64,000 nt of DNA from Chlamydomonas reinhardtii (Eukaryota; Chlorophyta; Chlorophyceae; Chlamydomonadales; Chlamydomonadaceae): the NCBI RefSeq assembly GCF_000002595.2, contig NC_057020.1, positions 3,327,907 to 3,391,906 of the forward strand. The letters run 5' to 3'. The position numbers and the translations under genes were made by a program. The notes under the pieces were generated by a model. The model was not told where the DNA came from, did no database searches, and saw nothing but the letters and a program-made list of their open reading frames with translations. Of the stretch, positions 21,901-35,125 are shown in pieces; positions within the stretch are counted from its first letter, which is position 1, and each line of letters begins with the position of its first letter.

Positions 21901-24900
21901 TGGTTGTCGCCATTGCTGGCTTTGTTTGAACATCAGTTTGTAGGGTTGCATCGTGTCAAGCAACATGGTGTGTACGTACACGCGAGCGTTGATCCCGGTT
22001 GGTCGCGTGTGAATCGGTGCCCGTCTGTTGCCTGACCCCCCCCCTCCCCCCCCCCCCACACAGGAGGTCCTGGCTAGCCACACCGACCAGCGCAAGTACC
22101 GGGTGCGCAACCCGCACGGCCCGCCGCCGCTGTGGGAGGGCAAGAAGTGGGTGTCGCCGCGCACCATGCGCAAGGTGAGCGGTGGGGCGGCGGCGGCGGC
22201 TCAGCTGCACGCGCAGGCATGGGGGTAGACATAGCACAGCTGTGCTCAAGTCCGGGGCGGAGGCAGATGTGCGTGCGCTTTGCAGCGGGCGCTTTGAGGC
22301 TGCTGACCCTGGCAATCCACGTAAGATCTCACACTGTACTACTGCGCATGTACCATACATGGGCACTTTGGGCACGCATTGCGCCTCATACAACCAAGGC
22401 TTACACCCGCCCATCCCGCCCTCGACCCCCGCTGCTCCCCGCAGGCCTTTCTGGAGTCTGAGCCGGGTCGCGCCATGGCCAAGCAGGTGGAGCAGCCGCC
22501 TTACAGCCACGAGCTGCAGTCGCTGGTGCTGCACACGGCGCGCCGCAGCACGGCCGAGGTGCTGTCCACGTGGCGTGAGGTGCTGCTGCGCGAGGCGCGG
22601 CTCATGTACCGCACGCCCGTGCTCTTCTTCGCCGGCCTGTCGCAGGTGAGCGCGCAATGCGGGGCGGCAGTGCGGCGCTGCGAGCGCATGCAGAGGAGTA
22701 GCCGGGGCTGCAGAAGACGCGCGCGTGTTGCTTGCATGCTTGCTCCTGCCGCCGTTGCAAGTGCCCAGTGCTTTAGCTTGACGACGGCGGCACGTCCTCG
22801 CCTCCTCTCCATCGCCCCGCCGCTTGCACGGTACTTGACGCTCTTCCCCATGCCTGACTTTCCCTTCTCTCCGGCCACGTTATCCGTCCCGCATGCAGAT
22901 GGTTTTCGTGGGCTTCCTGCTCGCCACCGCCTTTGTAAACCTGCCCAAGAAATCCTTCAACGACGCCAACCTGCTCTTGTCAGTGCTGTTCTTCTCAATT
23001 GTCACGATCTACATGGCCGGATTCAACCTGGGCCCCGTCTACTGCCAGCGCCTGCCTGTGTTCTACAAGCAGCGCGACCATCGCTTCTACAGGTGAGTCC
23101 GTGCGTGGGTGCGGCGCGTGTGCTTGCTTGTGACACGGGTATCAACTGCCTGCTTGTGTGCCATGGACCACGCGTGGAGCTGACCAGTCTTTACCTCTGT
23201 CCTCCCGCCGCCGCTGCAATCTGACCCCTCCCGCCGCCACTGCGACCTCACCCCACCCTCGCCACTCCAACGTCACCCCACCCTCGCCACGGCAACCTCA
23301 CCCTACCCCACAGCCCGTTGTCGTACTCCATCTCCACCACGCTGGTCCGGATCCCGGAGCTGCTGCTGCAGTCCACCATCCTGTCCCTGCTCATCTACTT
23401 CTCAGTGGGGTTCGCCATGGAGCCCGGCCGCTTCTTTATTTTCTGGTTCAACATGTTCCTCACCGGTACGGTCTCACTACTTGCGCTCTCTCCGTGTAGC
23501 TAGGCACAGCCTCAAACTGATGCTAATGCGTTGACATACCAGTTCAGGGCTCTGTAGTCCGGCGTCCGCTGCTGTCGTGGGCTGGTGCGGCTGCAGGCGC
23601 TGATGTCCCAACATGGTATCCCACGGACTCCTAAGGCTCCCCACCTCCGGCTGCAGGCTTCAACTCGGTGACCACGTTCCAGTTCTTCGGCGCCATCGCC
23701 CGCGACGAGGTGGCGGTGCAGGTGCGGCGGGGTGCAGGCGCACTTCGTGGACGAGTGCCTTTATCCAGCACTTCCCAAGTGTACATTGACGTTGTTGTCA
23801 CATATACCCGGCACGCCGTGTCCAGTTGCAACCCTCGCTCCCCGGGACCCGCCTTAAACCCGCCGCCGTGCCACTGCTCCTCTCATTCGCTCCCACACAG
23901 GGCCTGGGCGCTGTCTTCATGATGGGCAACGTGCTGGTGTCCGGATTCCCCATCGCGCGACGTGAGTGGCTCCACGCACGACCCCTGCGCACCTGCCTCA
24001 CTTGTGCCTCCTCGCCAACGCATTGGATTGCCTGCGGCCTCGTCGTGCGCACCCTACTTGAGTCTCTGCACCTCCCTTGCGCTCTCACCCTGACTCTCAA
24101 TCACACAATAGCCCCCACGCTCTCACGCCGCCCCCCCCCCCGCAGCCTCCATCCCCGGCTGGTGGATCTGGGTGTACTGGCTGTTTCCCATGAGCTGTGA
24201 GTGCCGGTGCATGGGCGGGGTCGGGCAGCAGGGGGCCGCCACGTGCCGAGGCGGGTATGCGGCCGCGCGCGGCGCGCCCGTCAGAGCAGCCATCGAACTT
24301 CACCCAGTGTGTGTGGTAAAGCGCACAGGGTGGGGCATCTGACGTTAATGCATAATGAACCCCTTTCTCCCTCATCCCATATGCCCTGACGCCCGCTTGT
24401 TCCACGGCGCAGGGACCATCCGCTCCATGGGCGTCTCTGAGCTCAGCTCCAGCGAGTGGGCGCCCGCGGACCCAAACGACCCCGGCGGCCCCACCATTGG
24501 CGAGGTACGCGCGGCCGCATGCAGCTAGACGCACGGCTAGCTCGAGCCACGGCCTTAGGCCCTGCCTCTCTCTTGTGCAGCTTCATTGCCCCGCGGTGAC
24601 AGGTATTGCCGCCGCGATTGTGGCGACACTATGAGCACCCATGTCTCGTGCTCCGTGCGTGCGCGGGGCTGCTACCGCCCCCTCCCCCGCACCTTCACAA
24701 GCGCGCACGCATACCCACAGGCGACGTTGGCTTCTCGCGGCTTCTTCACGGAGTGGATGTGGGTGTGGATTGGCATCGGCTACGTGGCCGGGCTGTCGCT
24801 GCTGATGCTGGTGTTCCAGGTCCTGTCGCTCACATACGTCGGACGTGAGTGTCATGCCTGGGCCAGCAGCAGTGAGGGGCCGGGGGGTCCAAGTTGGGGT

Positions 24901-25773
24901 GCGGGTTAGGGCGTTAGGGTGCTCGGCAACAAGCATTGAGGCACTGGTCGTGCGTGGCATGACTTGGCGTGCGCGCTGGACTCACAAGGCCTATGTAGCT
25001 GTTGCCAACTGCTGCCGATCATGACTGCTTCATGTCGTCCACCTCACCTGGATCTTGCTCGACAGACGCACGCATACGCGCTCTTCACTTGACCAAGACC
25101 AGCTACATACTGACCCGCGCCGTCCCACCCAACCCTCGCCCGCTGCTGCAGCCCTGCGCCGCTCCAGCAACCACGAGCACGACCACGAGCTGGAGGAGGC
25201 CGCGGCCGCCGAGGGCGCCGCCGGCATGCCCACGCCCGTCGCCTCCGTCTACCCCACTGACGGTATGTCCATGGAGGAGGCAGCCGCCGCCAATGCCGGC
25301 AACGGCGCCCATGCCGGCCACGCCAACGGCAAGAGCAGTGCGCCCATGGCCGTGGCTGAACACCGCACCACAGAGATGGTGCCGATGGCAGCGCCCGCAG
25401 CAGCCACACACGCTGCGGCAGCCACACACGCGCCGCTGCCCGGTCGCGTTCCCGGCGGCAGCTACAACGGAGTGGGTGAGGGCCCGGCCTTCGTCAAGAC
25501 CGTTGGACCCGGGCCCGTGGCCGAGTCTTTCCTGGCGCCTCACACCCACGACCAGGCGGCGCCAGGAAATGGCCACGTCGGCTTTGCGCCCGGCACCGAG
25601 GGAGCAGCGTCGGGCGGCGGCATGCCGTCGTCGTTGCTGCCGTTCACGCCGGTGTCCATGTCGTTCCGGGAGGTGAGCTACTGGGTGCCGCACCCCAAGG
25701 ACCAGGGCGCGGAGCTGCAGCTACTGAACAAGGTGGCGGGCTGCTTCAGGCCGGGAGTGCTCACCAGGTGCGC

Positions 25774-25866
<93 letters not shown>

Positions 25867-27620
25867 TGTATGAAGTGCTGTAAGCAGCTCCTTTGCCCTG
25901 CCATCTCTTTCCAGCCTCTCGCGTAATGGTTTGCAGAAGCACTGACACTTATCAGCCCGAATGCCACCACCACAGCCACACTAAGCCGCATGTGCGCACG
26001 TGCCTCTCACACCCGCAGCCTGATGGGCGCCAGTGGCGCCGGCAAGACCACGCTGATGGACGTGTTGGCTGGGCGCAAGACCGGCGGGCGTGCGGAGGGC
26101 AAGCAGCTCATCAACGGCAAGCCCAAGCGCATGTCTACCTTCGCGCGCATTATGGGGTGAGCGCCATGGGCCGCTCCTCGCCTGACACCCCTCGCCCTTT
26201 CACCCACCATGCACGCACACGCACCCTGCACCTGGCACCGATGCAAACTCAGGCGCCGGCCCTGCTGCGCCCCTTTCACGTGCCTCCGCCATGTGTGCGC
26301 CGCCACCACCACACCATGACAACCACCAACTGTGCCTCCTCCTCCACCTCTGCCTCCTCCTCCACCTGTGCCCCCCGCAGCTATGTGGAGCAGGTGGACG
26401 TGCACAACCCCGAGGCCACGGTGGAGGAGGCGCTGGCCTTCAGCGCGAGGCTGCGGGTGGGCAGCGCCGCGCTGATGAACCCGCGCGATGGCAGCGGGCT
26501 GCACGGCGCAGCGGCGCTGAAGGCCTACCTGGCAGCCATGATGGAGGTGCGGCGCAGGATAGGTGCTACATGCCCTGTTGCTGATAACTCTTACGATCGC
26601 AGTATCGCTCACGGAGTAGCACTATGAAGGCGTGATGCCAGGGGGCGCATGCAGCAGGCGTGCAGACGATAGCCAGCCAGCCGCGTGTGTAATGATGTGA
26701 ACGTGCTTGTTGCTTGTGTTGATCGTGTGTCCGTGTCGTTTGGGCCGGCACAGGTGGTGGAGCTGACGCCGTTGGCCGGCAAGCGCATTGGCAGCGGCGG
26801 CGCGCATGGCGGCTTGAGCACCGAGGCCCGCAAGCGCCTGACCATTGCGGTGGAGCTGGTCGCAAACCCCGCCATCATCTTCATGGTGCGTGGGGGAAGG
26901 AGCAGGAAAAGGAAGGTTGGGAATGCAGAGCGCATCGTGCCTGAGTAATTGGGCGTGTATCGTATGCACAACGCTGCTGAGAATAGTCTGAACGGTCTTA
27001 GCTGAACGAGTTTCGCTGTCGTGCATGTTGCAGGACGAGCCCACGACGGGCCTGGACGCGCGTGCGGCGGCCATGGTGATGCGCGCCGTGCGCAACACCG
27101 CCGCCACTGGGCGCACGGTAGTGTGCACCATCCACCAGCCCAACCGCGAGATCATGGACGGCTTTGACGAGTGAGTGGGCAGCGCTGAAGCGGCTGCAGC
27201 AGCATCCGAAAGTGCAAACGGTCCACACACGTGGTCCTGCTTGTTTGCCGAACGGCACGCACAGGGCAGCAGCAACACAGCCCCCTGCACCTTGTAACCA
27301 CACACAACAAGCTCCCATAACCCCGCGTACCCACTTCCTCCTTCCCACACGCCCTCCTGCTGCTGCTACTGATGCTGCCACGCACATTCACGCACGCAGG
27401 ATGCTGCTGCTCAAGCCCGGCGGCCGCACCATCTTCTTCGGAGCGCTGGGTCCCCGCCAGGCCCACCTGGTGGACTACTTCACACACCTGCTGCCCGGCA
27501 TCCCCAAGTGAGTAGCCGTGTTTGATTGGCTGTGCTTGCCTGGCATGAAGGGCACTCCTAAAGGTTTCAATCTCGCATATAAACATGGCCCTCGTGAGCG
27601 CGGTCGCCTACCCACGCCGC

Positions 27621-27694
<74 letters not shown>

Positions 27695-29191
27695 GGTATG
27701 AGGAGCAGATGAACCCGGCGGCGTGGATGCTGGAGGTGACGGCGCCGTCCGCTGAGGCCGCCGCGGGTGTGGACTTCGCAGACCTGTACGAGCACAGCGA
27801 GCTGGCCAGGTGCGGGGTTGGAAGGTGGTGTTTCTGTGGTTGAGACTTCCGCCTTACACGTCCTGTGTTACCTCCACGAGGCAGGGCAATGCACCTGCCT
27901 CTGTAGAGTTCTGACTCGCTGCCATACCGCACCCGCCCGCTCCACTGCCCAAGCCATCCAACTCCCACACTCACACGCGCATCACTCAAACCGCACAGGA
28001 CCGCGGACGCGCTGATCGCCAGCTGCAGTGTGCCGCCCGCAGCCACCGACATCGAGGCCGGCGGCGGTGGAGCCGCCGCCAAGCTGCCGCCGCACGCCAA
28101 CGGCGATGACGGCGACGACGGCGCCGCCGAGGCCCGTCGCGTGGCTGCGGCGCGGTATGCGGAGCCTTACCCCTCCCAGCTGCTGCTGCTGCTGCACCGC
28201 GCCTTCACCAGCCAGTGCCGCAACATGGCCTACAACGGCACTCGCTTCGCAGTGGCGCTGGGTCTGGCGCTGCTGCTGGGGTCCTTGTACTGGAACCGCG
28301 GCACCAAGAGGTGGGAGGCGCGGGAGGGAGGGAAGGGCGGATGCGGTGATGAGGATAGCTTTGCTGTGGGGAATCCAGCCCGAGCCCAGGGAGCAGAGCA
28401 TGAGCAAGGTGCATTGGCTGTGGAGTGGAATCTCAAGCTCATGGGCTTGAGCGGACCACTCGCCTTGCTGTGCACCCACACGACTTGACAGCCGTGCTCA
28501 TGCCGTCAACACCATGTTGTGATTCCATGTTGTGTTCCCCGTGTGCCGCCGCTGCCGCCTCAGGGACACGGTGCTGGGAGTGATGGACATCATGGGCATC
28601 ATGTATGCGGCCACCCTCAACGTGCCCATGACCAACATGCTGGTGGTCATGCCGCTGGTGCACGGCGAGCGCGCCGTGTTCTACCGCGAGCGATCCAGCG
28701 GCATGTACGCCGGCTGGATGTTCGCGGCCGCGCAGGTGAGCAGGCGATGGCAGCAGCGGCAGCAGCGGCAGGTGGTGGTTGGGCAGGGCTGTGCCCGGCA
28801 GGCGGAAGACTACCACGCGAACGCGGGAATGCCAGCAGCCGAGATACACGCTGAGCCCCGCGCCCCTGTCACCGCAACCGCACGACAGGGCATTGCCGAG
28901 CTGCCGTTCCTGTTCGTGGAGAGTATCCTGTACGTGGTGGTTGTGTACTGCATGGTGCACTTTGAGTTCAACTCAATCAAGGCGCTGTGGTTCTGGTGAG
29001 CGCGCGCGACGGGCTGTGGCCTGCTTGGTAGCCCTGGCGCATGGGACACGCATGACCTGCATTCCTACCTGAAGCCCTTCGCGGATTTCCCTGCTCCTTA
29101 CATGCTTCAAAACTCTGGCACGTGCGCGCACACCCAGGCTGTCGCTTGCACAGTGTCGACCCCTTCCTTTTTACCCCTCGTTTGCTTTTCT

Positions 29192-29241
<50 letters not shown>

Positions 29242-30489
29242 CTGTTCCAGTGGCTGGGCCTGATGCTGTTTACGTTCATGGGCATCGGCATGACCAACAT
29301 TACGCCAGTGGTGCCGGCGGCCAGCGCCATCAGCGGCTTCCTCATCCTCATGTGGTGCGCGGGGGAGGGGGCTGTGGGGTGGCGCCGTGGGGGGACGCCG
29401 GGCTTGGGGCGTGGGGTTGGGTTGGAGCGCGGGGTTGGGGCGCGGGGTGCGGCTTGGTATGGGCGGTTGCGTCAGGTCGGATGAGCTCAGGGCCAGCATT
29501 TGCGTGGGAGCTACGGCTACGGGCAATTTGCGCTGGCGCGAACCAGCCCCTAACCCAGAACCGGTTCCGACCCCACAGCTACTAAGGACGCCATCGCCGG
29601 CACATGCCCCCCTCCGTGCGCAGGAACTTGTTCTGCGGCTTCCTGATTGTTGCCAACAACATCAAGCCCTGGTACATCTGGGCATATTACGTCAACCCCG
29701 CGCAGTGGATCATCTACGGTGAGCGCCTGCAGCTACCGCCCTGCTCCGCCGCTCCGACCGGCGCGAAGAGTGGCCGCTGCACTTAGTTGCTATACCGTCA
29801 GCTGCAATGCCTGTTTACTGCCCTCCGAGTTGGACTTGCGACGAGATCTCTCACCCACCGCACCCACCCGCTGCTCTCGGTCGCTCCTCTCCATCCCTGA
29901 CTCCACGCGTTCATCCCGACCGCTGCTCCCCACGCCCCCGCCTGCCAGGCTGCGTGGTGACCCAGATGGGCGACCTGACAGACCAATACATCACAACCTA
30001 CGAGGGAGATACCATGTCCATCTCGGCCTACATACAAGACATGTTCTCATACGAGTGAGTGATGGGTGGAGAGAGAGAGAGAGCACAGAGGGGGCGTTGG
30101 GACACGGGGATGGGGGCCAGAGGGGTTGCATGGGGCGCTGATGAGAGGAGTTTAGGTGGGAGGGCGTGTGCGGGGAAGTGCTGCTGGACGAGTCTTGCGC
30201 GTGGTGGAGCATTTGGGTCGGCTTGGGTATGCGTGGGTAGTGAGCACGGAGGCAGCTGCGCCGTGGACGGTACACACGCTGCGTGCTCACGTGCCTGCTC
30301 CCCCTCCGGCCCTCCCCGTACAACTTTGCTTCTGCTTCATTGGTCATGAATGTAACCTCCCCCTCTTCGTGACTGCCGCACAGGTACGACATGCGCGGCT
30401 GGATTGTACTCATCCTGGTCGGCTTCATCATCACCTTCAGGCTGTTCGCCTACTACGGCCTCACCTTCATGAACTTCCAGAAGCGCTAG
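18985..30489 (+). CDS. Full-size ABC transporter, PDR/ABCG type (NBD1-TMD1-NBD2-TMD2)
   Basis: Thirty-two exons splice in phase to 1,567 residues. Main blocks are NBD1 in exons 19839-21848, TMD1 from 22445 to 24844, a linker plus NBD2 from 25152 to 27809, and TMD2 from 27999 to 30489. Family hallmarks include [15 protein letters not shown] near the N-termin, ISGGQKRR (NBD1 signature, about 298-305), [15 protein letters not shown]2 Walker [10 protein letters not shown] (Lys about 975), [44 protein letters not shown] and [12 protein letters not shown]. It would export lipophilic compounds across a membrane, probably the plasma membrane; the substrate cannot be predicted. NBD1 has Arg in place of the Walker A Lys (GPPGGGRST, about 122-130), so its first ATP site may be degenerate. 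The linker coded by 25152-25640 is His/Ala-rich. The start is least certain: exon 1 (18985-18993) encodes only MTS before a 94-base intron. Confidence 0.9.
25777..25864. repeat. (TG)n microsatellite, about 44 units, in an ABC-transporter intron
   Basis: Nearly perfect TG repeat starting ten bases after the donor at 25768, in the intron that splits the NBD2 Walker A region from its upstream strand. Confidence 0.95.
27621..27695. repeat. CA microsatellite forming a 3' splice site
   Basis: CA repeats with a few interruptions run directly into CACACGCAG, the acceptor of the ABC exon at 27696. Confidence 0.9.
29193..29240. repeat. CA microsatellite forming a 3' splice site
   Basis: A pure CA run of about 24 units ends in CACACAG, the acceptor of the ABC exon at 29241. 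Confidence 0.9.
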
Positions 30490-31788
30490 AGACTATTGCT
30501 CGCTGCATGTCTCAATGTCCCATCTTGCACAAAGGTTGTTTACCGTCAGGAGGATAGCGGAGGGGTACTGGCCTGTACTGGCTAGGCAGGGCGTAGATCG
30601 TGTGAGCGACATACGTTGGGGAGTGGAGTGGCAAACATATGACGGCTTTAGGTAGCGGTACGTGGCAGATGGCTTGACAGACACAATGACAGAGTTCAGT
30701 ACGCATGCATACCATAATACATATTGTGAGCCGCGGCATTGCTCTATCTTAATTCGTTGCCAAGTCCGCTTGCTTTAGCCTGCGTACGGATGTCAGGGTG
30801 CAGTGCCTGAATTGCCCGTGCCGCAGGAGACCAGTAGGCAACAATGGCCCGGGTTGCAGTTGCATCGTGAAACTGACGTGCGGAAGGCGTCGAGAAATGA
30901 GGGAGTTGAGCTCAACCTGTCTTACCTTGTATGGGCAGGAATGCGGCTGTGCTCCGTCCTGTATGGAGCCGGTCTGTACGCCAGCCTCTGCGTGCTCGTG
31001 ATGGAACATGGCAAGGGGCAGGAAAGCGTAGTCCCGATGTGTGTGGCTCCCACCCGTGCCCACATAAATGCGTAGCAAGAAGGGACAAGGCATTGGTGCG
31101 TCGTTCGCGCGCTGTTACTGTACCGACGGTAGCTGGCAGGTTGTGTCGATGTTTTGCTGACGCGCATTCCTCACGCTCCGGGCGCCCGGCCAAGGCGATA
31201 GCACCACACAGACTCAATGCGACGCCACACCGCGCGGATAGCATAGCCGATGCGCACCTGCAGGCAGTCGACCGGCGTCCACGGATGAGCTGTGTAGACG
31301 AGCACTAGCGTAATGCAACGGCGTGCAGCAAAACAAGCCAGCCTCTGCGTGTGAGGAATGCGCGCACCCCTGATAGCGCATTGACATTTGCTATTCAGTC
31401 GCCCATACCATAGAAGCACCAGGTAGGCGCTTTACGACTGCTGTGCGTCAGTTTCACCATTGTCTTACACCTCGCACTCCTTTCCTTCCTGCCCCTGTCA
31501 CGGCCTCCAGTGTCAGCCCATCAGGCACGAGAGCAATCCACCTGCCCACGATCTGCGACCCGCTGCCATACCTCCAACATATGCCTTTTACATGTCCCAG
31601 CAGCCGCAATCACGTCCGCTCCCACCCCGTCCGCACGCATTCCTGCTGCCACAGCCACCGCGCCCTCAGCTCTCATACCGCCTCCTCGGCCCGCAGTCCA
31701 CACGTTTGCTTCCATCACCGCCGCTCCACGCTCTTGTCCTCAACCTCGCTCACTCCACCCCAGCCTGCCCGCATACATAGCACGCTGC
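30490..31788. other. Tail-to-tail intergenic region (ABC transporter and histidinol phosphatase)
   Basis: Both flanking genes end here. A TTACA at 31588-31592 serves the minus-strand gene. I found no clear TGTAA for the ABC gene in its first 300 bases. The stretch 31160-31212 resembles 54000-54040 in inverted orientation. No gene is supported. Confidence 0.4.
31588..31592 (-). terminator. TGTAA polyadenylation signal (candidate) for the histidinol-phosphate phosphatase gene
   Basis: TTACA on the plus strand (TGTAA on the coding strand) lies about 200 bases after the stop codon. Confidence 0.45.
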
Positions 31789-33084
31789 TCAGTGCTTCCA
31801 GGCCAGGATGTCAATCGCCTTCTTGTGCAGGGCGGGGTCGCCGGCCGCGCACACCTCGCCGGGCCAGCCCGACTTGAGGTCGACGGCGCCCGGGGTGGGC
31901 TGCCACACCAGTGGCCGCCCGCGCCAGTCCGACATGACGCCGCCGGCACCCTGGGGGTCAGCGCGGGCACGTCACGACACATGAAGGGCGGGCGGAGGCG
32001 GGCGTGCCGATCATATGACTGCCCATTATATCAGGCTTTATGAGTAACCCCCTGCCCCTTTGAATGCCCTCTTACTACCCCCACTTGCCTTGCCCTGGCT
32101 TCCACCCCCGGCCTCCACCCCCGCCCGCCCCCGCCCCACACACACCGCCGCCTCCGCCCCCTCACCCCGCCCCCCATCATCGCCCCCTCCGCTCGTCTGG
32201 TGTAGTTTGGGCTGGTATCAACAACTCCTCCAAGTCTTGTCGAGTTCCGCCTTCCGGCTTCCAGCCCTGGCTTCCACTCCCTCCCCCCCCACACACCGCC
32301 GCCTCCACCCCCTCACCCCCCCTTCCCCCCGCCCCCTCCTCACCTGCACCACGGGCACCAGGGCCATGTAGTCGTAGGGCTTGAGGTCGGCCTCCACCAC
32401 CAGGTCTGCGTGGCCCGCAGCCAGCAGCCCGTAGGCGTAGCAGTCGCAGCCGTACATGGGGATGCGCACGCTGTCGCGCAGCCGGTTGAACGCCACCTCG
32501 CTCTCGCCTGTGCGCGGGAGGGAGGGCGTGTGAGCGTGTGTGTGGAGCGAAGCGGCGGGGGCAAGGAGGGATGCGGAACGTCAGCGGACCGGGCCGTGTG
32601 CGCGACAATGAGACTAGACTCGGGAAACACATGACAACACTGTCCGCAAACACACCCACACACACGCCCGCTCGCTCTAAAGAACGTACACAACCATACA
32701 CACGCACACACAATACACCAGCTATCACCTGAGAACATGTGGGGCGTGGTCGCGTACAGGTACGCAAGCTTGACGTCCGGACACGGCCGCGTGCGCAGCG
32801 GCTGGCCGTTTAGGGTCGTAGGCCGACCGACAACGCCAAGCCACCGCTCCTGCAAACCAAGGAATGTGGGTTGGTGTCGACCTCGTACCGGTATTGGGCA
32901 AGACAGCTTGCACCTGTACCCGAGCTACTCCCAGCCATTACCTGCACATTGTGGCTCCCATGGGCCCCCGCGGTCCACCCTCACGCGGTGCAACACACAC
33001 ACACACACACGCACACGCACACACACACACACACACACAACACACACACACACACACTTTGCGCAACGTTCTCGTTGTGCTCTT

Positions 33085-33158
<74 letters not shown>

Positions 33159-34230
33159 CATCGCATACACTGTCTTTGCGCAACGTTTTCCTTGTGCTCT
33201 TTAACACACACGCTGCACCTTGGTAATGGGCTGATCGATGATGCCCAGGATGGGGCTGCCCTCGTACACCAGCGATATGAGCGTGCCGAACAGGGGCTTG
33301 CCTGCCCGCATGCAGGATGAATACAACAGTTAAAGAATGGCATCTAGACATAAAAAAACTTCTTAAACAAGGAAACTGGCGCTGCGGTGATGCAGGACGG
33401 CAGGGCACTGGGCTGCTTATGAACTCACGCCGCGCCCTACCCTGCCCTGCCGATGCTTCACGTGACACGCACCAGAGTCAGATACTCCCATCCCAAACCT
33501 GTCAGCCGCACCCGTGATGAAGCTCTTGGTGCCGTCGATGGGGTCGAGGACCCACATGTACTTGGAGCCCGCGCCGCTGCCCCACTTGAGTCCGTGCTCC
33601 TCCCCAAAGATGCCGTGCTCCGGCACGGTCCGCTCGATGATTTCCCGCATCGCGACCTCCGCCTGCTTGTCGGCAATGGTCACTGGACTGTCGTCGCTCT
33701 TGCATTCCACGTCAAACGACGTGCTGCGAACACAACCAGACGCGTTGGGGCGGCACTGGGTCAGGAAGGTCGGGGATACCCGGCCCGGGACGTGGCAACC
33801 GCTTGCGGTCTCCGTTCGGCTTAATATGCATTCAGGGCCTGCAGCGTGCGCTTCGGCTTGCGTGTGCATGTGTATGGATTGAAGGATAGAGGCGTGGTAG
33901 CTCCTCACCGAAAGTACTTCCGGGTGACCTGCGCCGCGGCGTCAGCCAGGCTGTGCGCCAGGTCCACGTACGAGTCCTTAAAGTCTGCCGGCAGTGCCAT
34001 GGCCGCCACCGGCCGCAATGCAGCTCGTGATGACCGCTGAGCACGGATGCGGCACGCGGCGGGCCGGGGGGCCCTGTTTTGCCAGGGAAATTGTCATGCG
34101 GGAAGTCGCAAAAGTCAACCCGGGTACTAAACCGATCAATGATCTACATTGTTTGAGGGCTTAACTTTATTTAACTAACTCAAATCGGCGCAAGCTATAA
34201 TCACCTGGCTTGCAAAACTTGCGTGCGCAT
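31789..34230 (-). CDS. HISN7: Histidinol-phosphate phosphatase, IMPL2/HisN type (plastid)
   Basis: Dephosphorylates L-histidinol phosphate in histidine biosynthesis; the plant enzyme is an inositol-monophosphatase-fold protein in plastids. Exons: 34205-34230, 33909-34073, 33512-33723, 33219-33301, 32729-32849, 32344-32507 and 31789-31950, giving 310 residues. Metal-site motifs are TIADK (about 79-83), GEEHG (about 104-108), WVLDPIDGTKSF (about 121-132) and SDWRG near the C-terminus. The block YGCDCYAYGLLAAGHADLVV is diagnostic of the IMPL2/HisN branch and separates it from ordinary inositol monophosphatase. I chose the 26-base first exon (MRTQVLQA) because it splices in phase to an Arg/Ala-rich stretch ending RAALRPVAAMA, a good chloroplast transit peptide. 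A start at 34000 would lack it. CA/GT microsatellites fill intron 4. Confidence 0.88.
32993..33154. repeat. Two CA microsatellite tracts in an intron of the histidinol-phosphate phosphatase gene
   Basis: CA runs at about 32993-33054 and 33089-33154 are each followed by a similar block (TTGCGCAACGTT, then TTGTGCTCTTTAACACAC, at 33059 and 33176). This suggests local duplication of a microsatellite-plus-flank unit. Confidence 0.85.
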
Positions 34231-35125
34231 GGCCGGGCGGCTGACGCACTCGTATTAGACAGTCGAAATAAATCAGGGTCCGGAATTCAGTGTTGCGTAA
34301 AGATATATGGAGACAACAATGTCAATAGGACCTCCGACTGTTCATGCTGTGGCACGAACCCGCCGGGTGCGTACTCCGGCGTGCCCCGTACGCCGGTCGT
34401 CCTGAAAGTGCCATCTGGGCAGTGCCCCCAGTACAGTGCCCACCTGGGTCTTGTTTCGTCCAATCAAGTTTCTGCCTTGGGAACGTGCACAAATAGTCCT
34501 CGTCAGCCTCGTCTTACATTCGGAGTGCCACGCGGGCACGCTCTGGCACTTCAGCCCACCCCTGTCTCCTGCTTCGTCCAGACAAGTGTCTGCCTCTGGC
34601 CCGCGCCCAAACAGTCCTTGTGTTACACTTGGGGTGCAACCATATATACAAGCTTGCTCGCTGACTCCGACCTTTTCATATCCACACCACTTGGCTACTA
34701 GCAGCGCAAGCCACATCCCTTCATGGGTAAGCAGATAGCACTTCGCAGTGCCCCTTGTCTTCCCAACACGTTGCAACAGCGAGCTCCTATGCAGCAGCCA
34801 GTCACAGCGGGGCTTGCACTTTGCTCCCCACTCTGGCGCTTTCAGGGCTGCGCAGCCGGTTCCTGCGAACCACCTCAATGACCAAGCCACGCCACCACAT
34901 CCGAATACCGTATAAAACTTTCATGCACACGCCGCCTGCTCCACAACCCTTCTAGGCAGCCGTATCAGGCATGCAGGTTCACAGGCCCTGCCGCGCAAGA
35001 GCCCCTCTTCCCAACGACCGCCACGACTGCGTCAGCGTCGTCTCCCTTCGATGAGAACGTCCTGCCACCCCTTCAGCTGAACGCGCAAACCTGCTGTCAC
35101 CGGCCGTCACCACAGCACTCCTGCC
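34231..35125. other. Intergenic: phosphatase-gene promoter side and IFT81 3' UTR
   Basis: It holds a degenerate tandem duplication (34443-34650) and two TTACA poly(A) candidates for IFT81 at 34514-34518 and 34623-34627. No gene is supported. Confidence 0.45.
34443..34650. repeat. Degenerate tandem duplication, period about 118 bp
   Basis: TTCGTCCAATCAAGTTTCTG at 34455 is echoed by TTCGTCCAGACAAGTGTCTG at 34573. The similarity continues through (A)CAGTCCT-GT and T-TTACA-TTCGGAGTGC / T-TTACA-CTTGGGGTGC. Confidence 0.65.

Noticed and set aside
32993-33154. CA arrays as a telomere-like or CRISPR-like structure
   Set aside because: Simple dinucleotide repeats without spacers; common intronic microsatellites in this genome.
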